Shown here one piece after another: positions 1 through 5,394 of a DNA stretch of 7,957 bases. The position numbers and the translations under genes were made by a program. Location of the stretch: assembly GCA_900754795.1 (NCBI GenBank), contig CAAEEA010000031.1, positions 1 to 7,957 of the forward strand. The letters are read 5' to 3'. Position 1 is the first letter of the stretch. Each line of letters opens with the position of its first letter. The notes below the pieces were generated by a model. The model was not told the DNA's origin. It made no database searches and saw only the letters and a list, made by a program, of their open reading frames with translations. This DNA is from Clostridia bacterium. GTDB taxonomy: Bacteria; Bacillota; Clostridia; Peptostreptococcales; Anaerovoracaceae.

Positions 1-112
1 AGATGATTTGTGGTAAAACCATTCTAATGGACTCAATCGCTTTTTTCTACTACTAAAGTCTCACATCTATTGTAAAGCTACAAAATTTTCACAGCCTGAA
101 CAAAAAATATCC

Positions 113-141
113 TTGCAAAGAAAGACGAAAGTAATTATAAT
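113..141 (+). promoter_or_regulatory. Sigma-A-type promoter of acpP-rex
   Basis: A -35 box TTGCAA at 113-118 and a perfect -10 box TATAAT at 136-141 are separated by 17 bases. This predicts transcription from about 148 and a leader of roughly 40 bases before acpP. The surrounding DNA is AT-rich, as expected for a strong housekeeping promoter. Confidence 0.8.
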
Positions 142-186
142 ATAGCGTAGTCTTATTTATGTTTAACAAAGAACGGAGGCTTTAAA

Positions 187-414
187 ATGGTTTTTGAGAA
201 AATAAGAGAAATAATCATAGAGCAGTTACAGGTCGATGAATCAGAAGTGACCATGGATACTAACATGATGAAAGATCTTTCCGCGGACTCTCTGGACGCC
301 GTAGAGATCATCATGGCCATAGAAGACGAATACGGTATTGAGATACCGGACGAAGAAGCGGAAAAATTCCAGACCGTAAGGGATCTGGTAAAATATGTGG
401 AAGACGTTAAATAA
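187..414 (+). CDS. acpP: Acyl carrier protein
   Basis: Small acidic cytosolic protein that carries growing acyl chains as thioesters on a phosphopantetheine arm during type II fatty acid synthesis. At 75 residues it has the usual family length. The modification motif DSL is at residues 34-36, with Ser35 as the attachment site, and the following helix (AVEIIMAIEDEYGIEIPDE) is the acidic recognition helix typical of ACPs. The start is fixed by a GGAGG site at 175-179, seven bases upstream of the ATG. No fatty acid synthesis gene is adjacent; rex follows after 33 bases and probably shares the transcript. A carrier for a specialised pathway cannot be fully excluded, but the sequence looks like the housekeeping ACP. 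Confidence 0.95.
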   Translation: MVFEKIREIIIEQLQVDESEVTMDTNMMKDLSADSLDAVEIIMAIEDEYGIEIPDEEAEKFQTVRDLVKYVEDVK

Positions 415-447
415 TGTCTTCACATGGAAGCAAGAGGCAATACATCA

Positions 448-1092
448 ATGAGAGACAGACAGATTTCCAAAGCAGTTATCAGACGTCTGCCGAGGTACAG
501 ACGTTATCTTAAAGAACTTGAAAAAAAGGGTGTTGAAAAGATCTCTTCCAAAGATCTCAGTTCCCTCATAGGATATACGGCGTCGCAGATCCGTCAGGAT
601 CTGAACAACTTCGGAGGTTTCGGACAGCAGGGGTATGGTTACAGCGTAGCCAAGCTCAGAGAGGAAATCGGAAATATCCTCGGACTGGACAGGGACTATA
701 AGATGGTCATAATCGGCTACGGCAGACTGGGTCAGGCGATCGCCAGCTATGTGGCCAACAACGAGCCTAATTTCAGAATTGTCGGTATCTTTGACGTGAA
801 GCAGATCATTCAGCAGATCCATGACGACCAGTTCAAAGACGCCCAGATCATGACCTGCGGCTCGCTGAGCGACTTTATAAAGAAAGAAAAAGTAGACATA
901 GCCGTCATAACAGTGCCTGCCGAAAAGGCTCAGCTCGTGGCCGACACAGCTGTCAACGCCGGAATAAAGGGCATATGGAACCTGACGGCGGTAGATCTGG
1001 ATATACCTGAAAACAAGAATGTCGCGGTAGAGAACGTTCATATGAGCGACAGCCTTCACGCGCTGATCTACTATATGGGAGACGCCGAGTAG
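448..1092 (+). CDS. rex: Redox-sensing transcriptional repressor Rex
   Basis: Dimeric repressor that binds operators when NADH is low relative to NAD+ and releases DNA on binding NADH; in anaerobes it controls fermentation and NADH-reoxidation genes. With the start at 448 it has 214 residues, the normal length. Residues 1-80 form the winged-helix DNA-binding domain (SKAVIRRLPRYRRYL, then TASQIRQDLNNFGGFGQQGYGY). A Rossmann domain follows, with the dinucleotide loop GYGRLG at 90-95 and an acidic residue, Asp116, in IVGIFD. A C-terminal helix (SLHALIYYM) matches the domain-swapped helix of the family. An in-frame ATG at 424 exists but has no ribosome binding site; AAGAGG at 432-437 serves the ATG at 448, and the family begins near this point. 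It lies 33 bases after acpP with no terminator between, so co-transcription is likely. Confidence 0.93.
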   Translation: MRDRQISKAVIRRLPRYRRYLKELEKKGVEKISSKDLSSLIGYTASQIRQDLNNFGGFGQQGYGYSVAKLREEIGNILGLDRDYKMVIIGYGRLGQAIASYVANNEPNFRIVGIFDVKQIIQQIHDDQFKDAQIMTCGSLSDFIKKEKVDIAVITVPAEKAQLVADTAVNAGIKGIWNLTAVDLDIPENKNVAVENVHMSDSLHALIYYMGDAE

Positions 1093-1126
1093 GCGGAGCT
1101 TTCAGAAACCTTAACCGGTACAAATC

Positions 1127-1155
1127 AAAAGAGGCAGCAATGCTGCCTCTTTTTT
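1127..1155 (+). terminator. Rho-independent terminator after rex, probably bidirectional
   Basis: The 12-base arms 1127-1138 and 1142-1153 (core GAGGCAGC/GCTGCCTC with flanking A/T pairs) close a 3-base loop, followed by T residues to 1155. The opposite strand also ends in a short T-run (complement of AAAA at 1127-1130). It can therefore also stop the ferredoxin transcript arriving from the right. Confidence 0.9.
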
Positions 1156-1175
1156 GGTGAGTTATGATTATGTAA

Positions 1176-1346
1176 TTAACCTTCTACCGGTGCGTCTACA
1201 GGGCAGGCGTCAGCGCATGAACCACAGTCGATGCAGGCGTCAGCGTCGATTACATAGATGTTTTCGCCTTCGCTGATAGCTTCTACTGGACATTCAGCAG
1301 CGCAAGCTCCGCAGGCGATGCAGGCGTCTGTAATTTTGTAAGCCAT
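1176..1346 (-). CDS. 2[4Fe-4S] ferredoxin (clostridial type)
   Basis: Small cytosolic electron carrier with two [4Fe-4S] clusters, used in anaerobes by pyruvate:ferredoxin oxidoreductase, hydrogenases and electron-bifurcating enzymes. The 56-residue product matches the classical clostridial ferredoxin length. Two CxxCxxCxxxCP motifs are complete: Cys9, 12, 15, 19 and Cys38, 41, 44, 48. The two halves show the internal pseudo-repeat of the family, and negative charge is abundant. The frame is open for 20 more codons upstream, to 1406, but the ATG at 1346 is chosen because CAGGAGG (minus strand, 1356-1362) lies nine bases upstream and the protein then begins MAYKITDACIACGAC, as in known ferredoxins. 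It is monocistronic, with its own promoter, and converges on rex. Confidence 0.95.
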   Translation of the reverse strand: MAYKITDACIACGACAAECPVEAISEGENIYVIDADACIDCGSCADACPVDAPVEG

Positions 1347-1362
1347 AAATAAAATCCTCCTG

Positions 1363-1390
1363 TTAAAAGATATATCTTTTATGGTACAAT
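1363..1390 (+). promoter_or_regulatory. Possible plus-strand promoter for the P-loop gene
   Basis: TACAAT at 1385-1390 is a good -10 box. The only -35 candidate at a suitable distance is a weak TTAAAA at 1363-1368, 16 bases upstream. Its -10 overlaps the ferredoxin -10 on the other strand by two bases, so the two promoters could compete for polymerase. It is tentative because the -35 is poor. Confidence 0.35.
1364..1381. promoter_or_regulatory. 18-bp perfect palindrome between divergent genes, candidate operator
   Basis: TAAAAGATATATCTTTTA is an exact inverted repeat without a spacer. It sits in the predicted start of the ferredoxin leader, just upstream of its ribosome binding site, and in the spacer of the possible plus-strand promoter. 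A protein bound here could influence both genes. It does not match the Fur, PerR, Rex, CodY or CcpA consensus as I know them. An RNA hairpin is possible but would be weak, because all but two pairs are A-U. Confidence 0.5.
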
Positions 1391-1417
1391 TATAGCATAC
1401 GGACACACATTAGTAAA
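1389..1417 (-). promoter_or_regulatory. Ferredoxin promoter, extended -10 type
   Basis: Read on the minus strand, TTTACT (1417-1412) and TATAAT (1394-1389) are 17 bases apart, and the -10 box is preceded by TGC, giving an extended -10. Transcription should start near 1382. The leader then begins inside or next to the palindrome at 1364-1381. Confidence 0.75.
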
Positions 1418-1442
1418 GTGAAAAATGAGCGAGGAGTTTAAG

Positions 1443-2255
1443 ATGGACGTATACACACTGGTGGGAAAAAGCGGCACAGGCAAGAGCTATCACGCCATGA
1501 ACCTGTGCAAAAGCCTGGGAATTGAGGGCATAATTGACGACGGACTTTTCATATATAAGAACAGCGTCATAGCCGGAGTGTCCGCCAAGAGAGACGCGAC
1601 CAAAATAGGCGCGATCAAGACGGCTCTTTTTAACAACGATGCCATCAGGGACAGCGTTGTAAAAGCCATAAAAAAACAAAAGCCTTCCGGCATACTTGTA
1701 CTCGGCACAAGCGATCAGATGACTGACAGGATAATATCCCGGCTGGGACTGCCTCCTCTTCCCGAGGACAGCGAAAGGCGCATACATATCGAAGATATAA
1801 CCAGCGAAGAAGAGCGGGCCATGGCGAAAAAACAGAGAACAGAACTGGGCAAACACGTAATCCCGGCTCCCGCGCTTCAGCTCAAGCGTTCTTTCGCGGG
1901 ATATTTTCTCGACCCGCTCAAGTTTTTCCGCGGCAAGGATCAGGGAGCCGCTGCCGAGAGGACTGTGGTAAGACCGGCCTACAGCTATATGGGAGAATAC
2001 TTTATCTCCGAAAAAGTAATAGACGACATCATCACATGCCTTGCTCACGAGATGTCCTCTATAGGCAGAGTCATACACATCGTCCAGTATTCCCGGCCCG
2101 AAGCATACAGGCTCAAGATCGCCGTTAAGATCAGAAGAGGATATCCTGTTTGGCCGTCGGCAAAAGAGTTTCAGGCTGCCGTAGAAAAACAGATAGAAAA
2201 GATGACTGCTTTTAATGTTGTGAGCATAGAAATAGAAGTCAGGGGGATAAACTGA
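1443..2255 (+). CDS. P-loop nucleotide-binding protein with C-terminal Asp23/Gls24-like domain
   Basis: Conserved protein of unknown function, 270 residues from the ATG at 1443. Residues 8-15, GKSGTGKS, are a clear Walker A motif just after a first beta strand (MDVYTLV). The segment ILVLGTSD at 84-91 is a plausible second core strand with an acidic residue, but a textbook Walker B is not evident. A middle region with a conserved-looking HVIPAPALQLKRSFAGYFLDPL stretch (138-159) links to residues 185-269, which resemble an Asp23/Gls24 (DUF322) domain: ISEKVIDDII, then a beta strand LKIAVKIRRGY, a long helix, and the ending VVSIEIEVRGI. I recall similar proteins in other clostridia, all uncharacterised. 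The ATG at 1425 is in frame but lacks a ribosome binding site; GAGGAG at 1431-1436 supports 1443. No signal peptide or membrane segment is seen. The stop abuts the start of the DNA glycosylase gene, so the two are translated from one mRNA. Confidence 0.82.
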   Translation: MDVYTLVGKSGTGKSYHAMNLCKSLGIEGIIDDGLFIYKNSVIAGVSAKRDATKIGAIKTALFNNDAIRDSVVKAIKKQKPSGILVLGTSDQMTDRIISRLGLPPLPEDSERRIHIEDITSEEERAMAKKQRTELGKHVIPAPALQLKRSFAGYFLDPLKFFRGKDQGAAAERTVVRPAYSYMGEYFISEKVIDDIITCLAHEMSSIGRVIHIVQYSRPEAYRLKIAVKIRRGYPVWPSAKEFQAAVEKQIEKMTAFNVVSIEIEVRGIN

Positions 2256-3101
2256 GTGAGCTACATAGTAAAAAACGTCAGAGACTTTAATCCCGATCAT
2301 ATATTCGATTGCGGACAGTGCTTCCGGTGGGAGAGACAGGAAGACGGCAGCTATACCGGGACGGCCATGGGCAAGATTGCACGCGTTTCTTTTGACGGAG
2401 GGACACTTGCCATAGATAACTGCGATTCCGGGGATTATGAGTCCACGTGGAGAAATTATCTTGACATGGACAGAGATTACGGAATGATCAAAGACTTCCT
2501 GGCAAAATCAGATCCGACGATCAGAGCGGCCTGCGAATACGGCGGCGGAATAAGAATACTAAGGCAGGACTTCTGGGAAGCGACGGTGTCCTTTATCATA
2601 TCGCAGAATAACAATATACCCAGGATCAAAGGCTGCATAGAAGCTTTGTGCGCGGCTTTCGGGGAAAAGATCGGTGAATACGGCGGAAAAGAATTCTTTG
2701 ACATTCCCTCTCCGGAAACGCTGGCATCTCTTTCAGCGGCAGATCTTGCTCCGGTCAGGCTGGGATACAGAGCTCCCTACCTTGTCAAAGCTGCTTCACA
2801 GATGCTGGAACAGGGCGGGCCGGACGCGGTCAGAGACAGACTCGCCTCTGCTGATGACCCGATCGCGGAATTACAGGATTTCTGCGGTATAGGGCCAAAG
2901 GTGGCTTCATGCATAAGCCTCTTTGGACTGGGCAGGATGGACGCGTTTCCCATAGATGTCTGGATGCGCCGGGTGATGAACAGACTTTACGGGATAGATG
3001 AAAAAGACACTAAAGGAATGAGTTCATATGCCGCCGGACATTTTGGCGAATACGGCGGAATAGCTCAGCAATATCTTTTCTATTATATAAGAAGTCTTTA
3101 A
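2256..3101 (+). CDS. ogg: 8-oxoguanine DNA glycosylase/AP lyase, OGG1 family
   Basis: Base-excision repair enzyme that removes 8-oxoguanine and can nick the abasic site. The 281 residues follow the OGG1 plan: an N-terminal domain with GQCFRW (20-25, human GQSFRW), then ISQNNNIPRIKG (115-126), and a helix-hairpin-helix GIGPKVASC (211-219) with catalytic Lys215 (human Lys249) and Asp234 in FPIDVW (human Asp268). Gln271 and Phe275 align with human Gln315 and Phe319 of the 8-oxoguanine pocket. Arg123 and Arg172 align with human Arg154 and Arg204, which contact the opposite cytosine. The start is GTG, directly after the TGA of the upstream gene, with AGGGGG at 2241-2246 as ribosome binding site; this arrangement suggests translational coupling. 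No terminator follows before the groESL promoter. An AlkA-type 3-methyladenine enzyme is unlikely given the NNN and GIGPK motifs. Confidence 0.93.
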   Translation: MSYIVKNVRDFNPDHIFDCGQCFRWERQEDGSYTGTAMGKIARVSFDGGTLAIDNCDSGDYESTWRNYLDMDRDYGMIKDFLAKSDPTIRAACEYGGGIRILRQDFWEATVSFIISQNNNIPRIKGCIEALCAAFGEKIGEYGGKEFFDIPSPETLASLSAADLAPVRLGYRAPYLVKAASQMLEQGGPDAVRDRLASADDPIAELQDFCGIGPKVASCISLFGLGRMDAFPIDVWMRRVMNRLYGIDEKDTKGMSSYAAGHFGEYGGIAQQYLFYYIRSL

Positions 3102-3132
3102 TGTTATTTTTGTGAAAATTCCATATACCCCC

Positions 3133-3160
3133 TTGACAATAAATTGCCCGGGAGTATAAT
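3133..3160 (+). promoter_or_regulatory. groESL promoter
   Basis: Both boxes are perfect consensus: TTGACA at 3133-3138 and TATAAT at 3155-3160, 16 bases apart. Transcription should begin near 3167, at the edge of the CIRCE operator. This is the usual geometry for HrcA repression. Confidence 0.9.
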
Positions 3161-3168
3161 TAGTTATG

Positions 3169-3195
3169 TTGGCACTCGAAGATAAAGAGTGCTAA
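3169..3195. promoter_or_regulatory. CIRCE operator (HrcA binding site)
   Basis: The inverted repeat TTGGCACTC (3169-3177), a nine-base spacer and GAGTGCTAA (3187-3195) match the CIRCE consensus TTAGCACTC-N9-GAGTGCTAA with one change in the left arm (G for A at 3171). HrcA, which is not encoded here, would repress groESL at normal temperature. The element overlaps the predicted transcription start. Confidence 0.95.
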
Positions 3196-3234
3196 CAAAT
3201 TAAAAGGTATAATAATTTCACGGAGGTAAATATA

Positions 3235-3510
3235 ATGATAGGAATCAAACCTTTAGGTGACAGAGTTGTCATCAGAAAAATGGAAGCAGAAGAAAAAACT
3301 CAGGGCGGTTTGATCCTGACCAGTTCGGCCAAGGAACAGCCGCAGGTAGCCGAAGTAGTTGCCGTAGGTCCGGGAACAAAAGACGAGCCTATGGAACTGA
3401 AAGAGGGAGATAAGGTAGTATTCTCCAAATACGGCGGCACCGAGATCAAATATGACGGAGAAGAATACACCATAATGCACCAGAGCGAGATTCTGGCCGT
3501 TATCGAATAA
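3235..3510 (+). CDS. groES: Co-chaperonin GroES (Hsp10)
   Basis: Heptameric lid of the GroEL folding chamber. The 91 residues are slightly shorter than the usual 94-97. The N-terminal signature IKPLGDRVVIRK is at residues 4-15. The mobile loop at about 17-34 contains GGLIL, whose hydrophobic triplet docks to the GroEL apical domain. The roof and core strands (AEVVAVGPG, GDKVVFSKYGGTEIKYDGEEY) and the ending EILAVIE are all typical. GGAGGT at 3222-3227 lies seven bases before the ATG. It is the first gene of the CIRCE-controlled operon, 19 bases before groEL. Confidence 0.98.
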   Translation: MIGIKPLGDRVVIRKMEAEEKTQGGLILTSSAKEQPQVAEVVAVGPGTKDEPMELKEGDKVVFSKYGGTEIKYDGEEYTIMHQSEILAVIE

Positions 3511-3529
3511 TCTGAAAGGGGTATGAAAA

Positions 3530-5164
3530 ATGGCAAAAGAAATTTTTTACGGAGAAGACGCAAGACGCAAATTACAGGCAGGCGTAGATCAGCTTGCAGA
3601 CACTGTTAAGATAACACTGGGACCTAAGGGACGTAACGTGCTTATCAGCAAATCCTTCGGATCACCGCTCATCACCAACGACGGCGTTACCATCGCCAAG
3701 GAGATCGAGCTTAAAGACCCGGTTGAGAACATGGGCGCTCAGGTAGTCAAAGAAGTAGCTTCAAAGACCAACGATGTTGCAGGAGACGGAACAACTACCG
3801 CCACTCTGATCGCTCAGAGCATCATCAGAGAAGGATTCAAGAACGTGGCTGCCGGAGCCAATCCTATGGAGCTTAAAAAAGGTATTCAGGGAGCCGTTGA
3901 CGTGGCGGTTGATGAGATCAGCAAGATCGCCAGAAAAGTGGAGACTCAGGAATCTATCGCGCAGGTTGCATCTGTTTCTGCGGCAGATGAGGAAATCGGA
4001 GTTCTTATCGCTGAAGCCATGGAAAAGGTCGGAAAAGACGGCGTTATCACGGTAGAAGAATCCAAGAGCCTGGGAACCACTCTCGAAGTTGTTGAAGGCA
4101 TGCAGTTTGACAGAGGATATCTGTCAGCCTATATGGTTTCCGACACTGAAAAAATGGAAGCAAACCTTGAAAATCCGCTGATCCTCATTACCGACAAGAA
4201 GATCACCAATATTCAGGATCTGGTACCTATCCTCGAACAGGTGATGAAACAGGGCCGCAAGCTCCTGATCATCGCTGAGGATGTTGAGGGCGAAGCGCTG
4301 GCCACTCTGGTGGTAAATAAACTCAGAGGAGTCATAGACGTAGTTGCCGTTAAGGCTCCGGGCTACGGCGAAAGAAGAAAAGCAATGCTCGAAGACATAG
4401 CCATACTGACAGGCGCAACTGTTATCGCCAGCGATCTGGGCTATGAACTCAAAGAGATCACCATGGATATGCTGGGAACAGCTTCCACCGTTAAAGTTGA
4501 CAAAGACAATACCGTTATCGTAGGCGGTATCGGCGACAAAGAAGCCGTTAAAGCCAGAGTAAACAGCCTGAAGTCTCAGATCGAGGAGACTACATCAGAA
4601 TTCGACAAAGAAAAGCTTCAGGAAAGACTTGCCAAGCTGGCCGGAGGCGTAGCTGTAATCAAGGTTGGAGCCGCTACAGAGACTGAGCTCAAAGAACGTA
4701 AACTGAGAATCGAAGACGCGCTCAACGCAACCAAGGCTGCCGTTGAGGAAGGAATCGTGGCCGGAGGCGGAGTAGCCCTCGTAAATACGATACCTGCCGT
4801 TTCAGCATACGTTGACTCTCTGGCGGGAGATGTCAGGACAGGCGCGGCTATCATTAAGAGAGCCCTCGAAGAGCCTGTACGTCAGATTGCTGAAAACGCC
4901 GGTCTTGAAGGCAGCGTAGTAGTAGCTGAAGTTAAGACCAGAGATAAAGGCGTGGGCTTTAACGCCGCTACTGAGGAATATGTGGATATGATCGCGGCCG
5001 GTATAGTTGACCCTGCTAAGGTTACAAGATCCGCACTTCAGAACGCTGCTTCCGCGTCAGCTATGCTGCTGACAACTGAAGCAGGCGTGGTAGACGCCAA
5101 GGAAGAAAATCCTGCCCCTGCTGCCGGAGCTCCGGGAATGGGAGGAATGGGCGGCATGATGTAG
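3530..5164 (+). CDS. groEL: Chaperonin GroEL (Hsp60)
   Basis: ATP-driven 14-subunit double-ring folding chamber of the cytosol. The 544 residues give the normal length. Visible landmarks are ITLGPKGRN (28-36), the nucleotide site GDGTTT (85-90), the catalytic aspartate Asp396 in RIEDALNAT, and the family signature AAVEEGIVAGGG (403-414). The C-terminal tail has the flexible GGM repeat, ending GMGGMGGMM. AAAGGGG at 3515-3521 is the ribosome binding site, eight bases before the start. It is co-transcribed with groES and followed by a strong terminator. Nothing is missing or unusual, so this should be the essential housekeeping copy. Confidence 0.99.
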   Translation: MAKEIFYGEDARRKLQAGVDQLADTVKITLGPKGRNVLISKSFGSPLITNDGVTIAKEIELKDPVENMGAQVVKEVASKTNDVAGDGTTTATLIAQSIIREGFKNVAAGANPMELKKGIQGAVDVAVDEISKIARKVETQESIAQVASVSAADEEIGVLIAEAMEKVGKDGVITVEESKSLGTTLEVVEGMQFDRGYLSAYMVSDTEKMEANLENPLILITDKKITNIQDLVPILEQVMKQGRKLLIIAEDVEGEALATLVVNKLRGVIDVVAVKAPGYGERRKAMLEDIAILTGATVIASDLGYELKEITMDMLGTASTVKVDKDNTVIVGGIGDKEAVKARVNSLKSQIEETTSEFDKEKLQERLAKLAGGVAVIKVGAATETELKERKLRIEDALNATKAAVEEGIVAGGGVALVNTIPAVSAYVDSLAGDVRTGAAIIKRALEEPVRQIAENAGLEGSVVVAEVKTRDKGVGFNAATEEYVDMIAAGIVDPAKVTRSALQNAASASAMLLTTEAGVVDAKEENPAPAAGAPGMGGMGGMM

Positions 5165-5194
5165 GCCTGCCCGAGTCATACATTGCAGAAGCGA

Positions 5195-5223
5195 ACACCC
5201 CTCACAGGCTGAGGGGTGTTTTT
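5195..5223 (+). terminator. Rho-independent terminator after groEL
   Basis: Ten-base arms, ACACCCCTCA at 5195-5204 and TGAGGGGTGT at 5210-5219, enclose a 5-base loop and are followed by T residues to 5223. It lies 31 bases after the groEL stop codon and separates the heat-shock operon from guaBA. Confidence 0.92.
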
Positions 5224-5290
5224 GCTGCAGGTAAATACATTTCGGCCCGGCGCCCGACGGTCATTAAAGGGAAATACCCATTTTTCCCCC

Positions 5291-5319
5291 TTGCCAAGAA
5301 CTCAAAAATACGGTACAAT
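5291..5319 (+). promoter_or_regulatory. guaBA promoter
   Basis: TTGCCA at 5291-5296 and TACAAT at 5314-5319 are 17 bases apart. Transcription should start near 5326, giving a leader of about 70 bases. The stretch 5224-5290 upstream holds only a weak inverted repeat (GGGAAA at 5269-5274 with TTTCCC at 5283-5288) and no gene. Confidence 0.75.
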
Positions 5320-5333
5320 ATACAAAAATAAAC

Positions 5334-5360
5334 AGGCGGCAGAATTGTGATCGGCCGTCT
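5334..5360 (+). other. Hairpin in the guaB leader
   Basis: AGGCGGC (5334-5340) can pair with GCCGTCT (5354-5360), including one G-U pair, around a 13-base loop. There is no T-run after it, so it is not a simple terminator. It lies 20 bases before the guaB ribosome binding site (AGGGAG, 5383-5388). Its role is unknown. The leader is too short and lacks the conserved loops of a purine riboswitch. Confidence 0.4.
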
Positions 5361-5394
5361 ATTTCTATAGATAAGCAAAAGAAGGGAGAAAAAA

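Noticed and set aside
1..22. Start of a minus-strand gene at the left edge
   Set aside because: An ATG at 22-20 has only seven codons inside the window and no ribosome binding site.
3..56. End of a reading frame coming from upstream of the window
   Set aside because: A plus-strand frame is open from the window edge to a TAA at 54-56, but the 17 residues are not recognisable and no terminator follows. It is too short to support.
70..93. Rex operator formed by TTGTAAA (70-76) and TTTCACA (87-93)
   Set aside because: The arms are ten bases apart instead of four and imperfect, so they do not form a Rex palindrome.
424..447. Upstream start of rex at 424
   Set aside because: There is no ribosome binding site before it, and the nine-codon extension is not typical of Rex. 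The ATG at 448 has AAGAGG upstream.
1347..1406. N-terminally extended ferredoxin starting at 1406
   Set aside because: The extension covers the palindrome and the promoter -10 box. The start at 1346 has a strong ribosome binding site and the classical N-terminus.
1410..2300. Long open frame of 296 codons on the minus strand opposite the P-loop gene
   Set aside because: It is a shadow of the real gene. It has no recognisable motif, and the plus-strand protein has clear domains and a ribosome binding site.
5224..5394. Purine (guanine) riboswitch upstream of guaB
   Set aside because: Neither the conserved loop sequences nor the three-way junction is present, and the leader after the predicted start is only about 70 bases.
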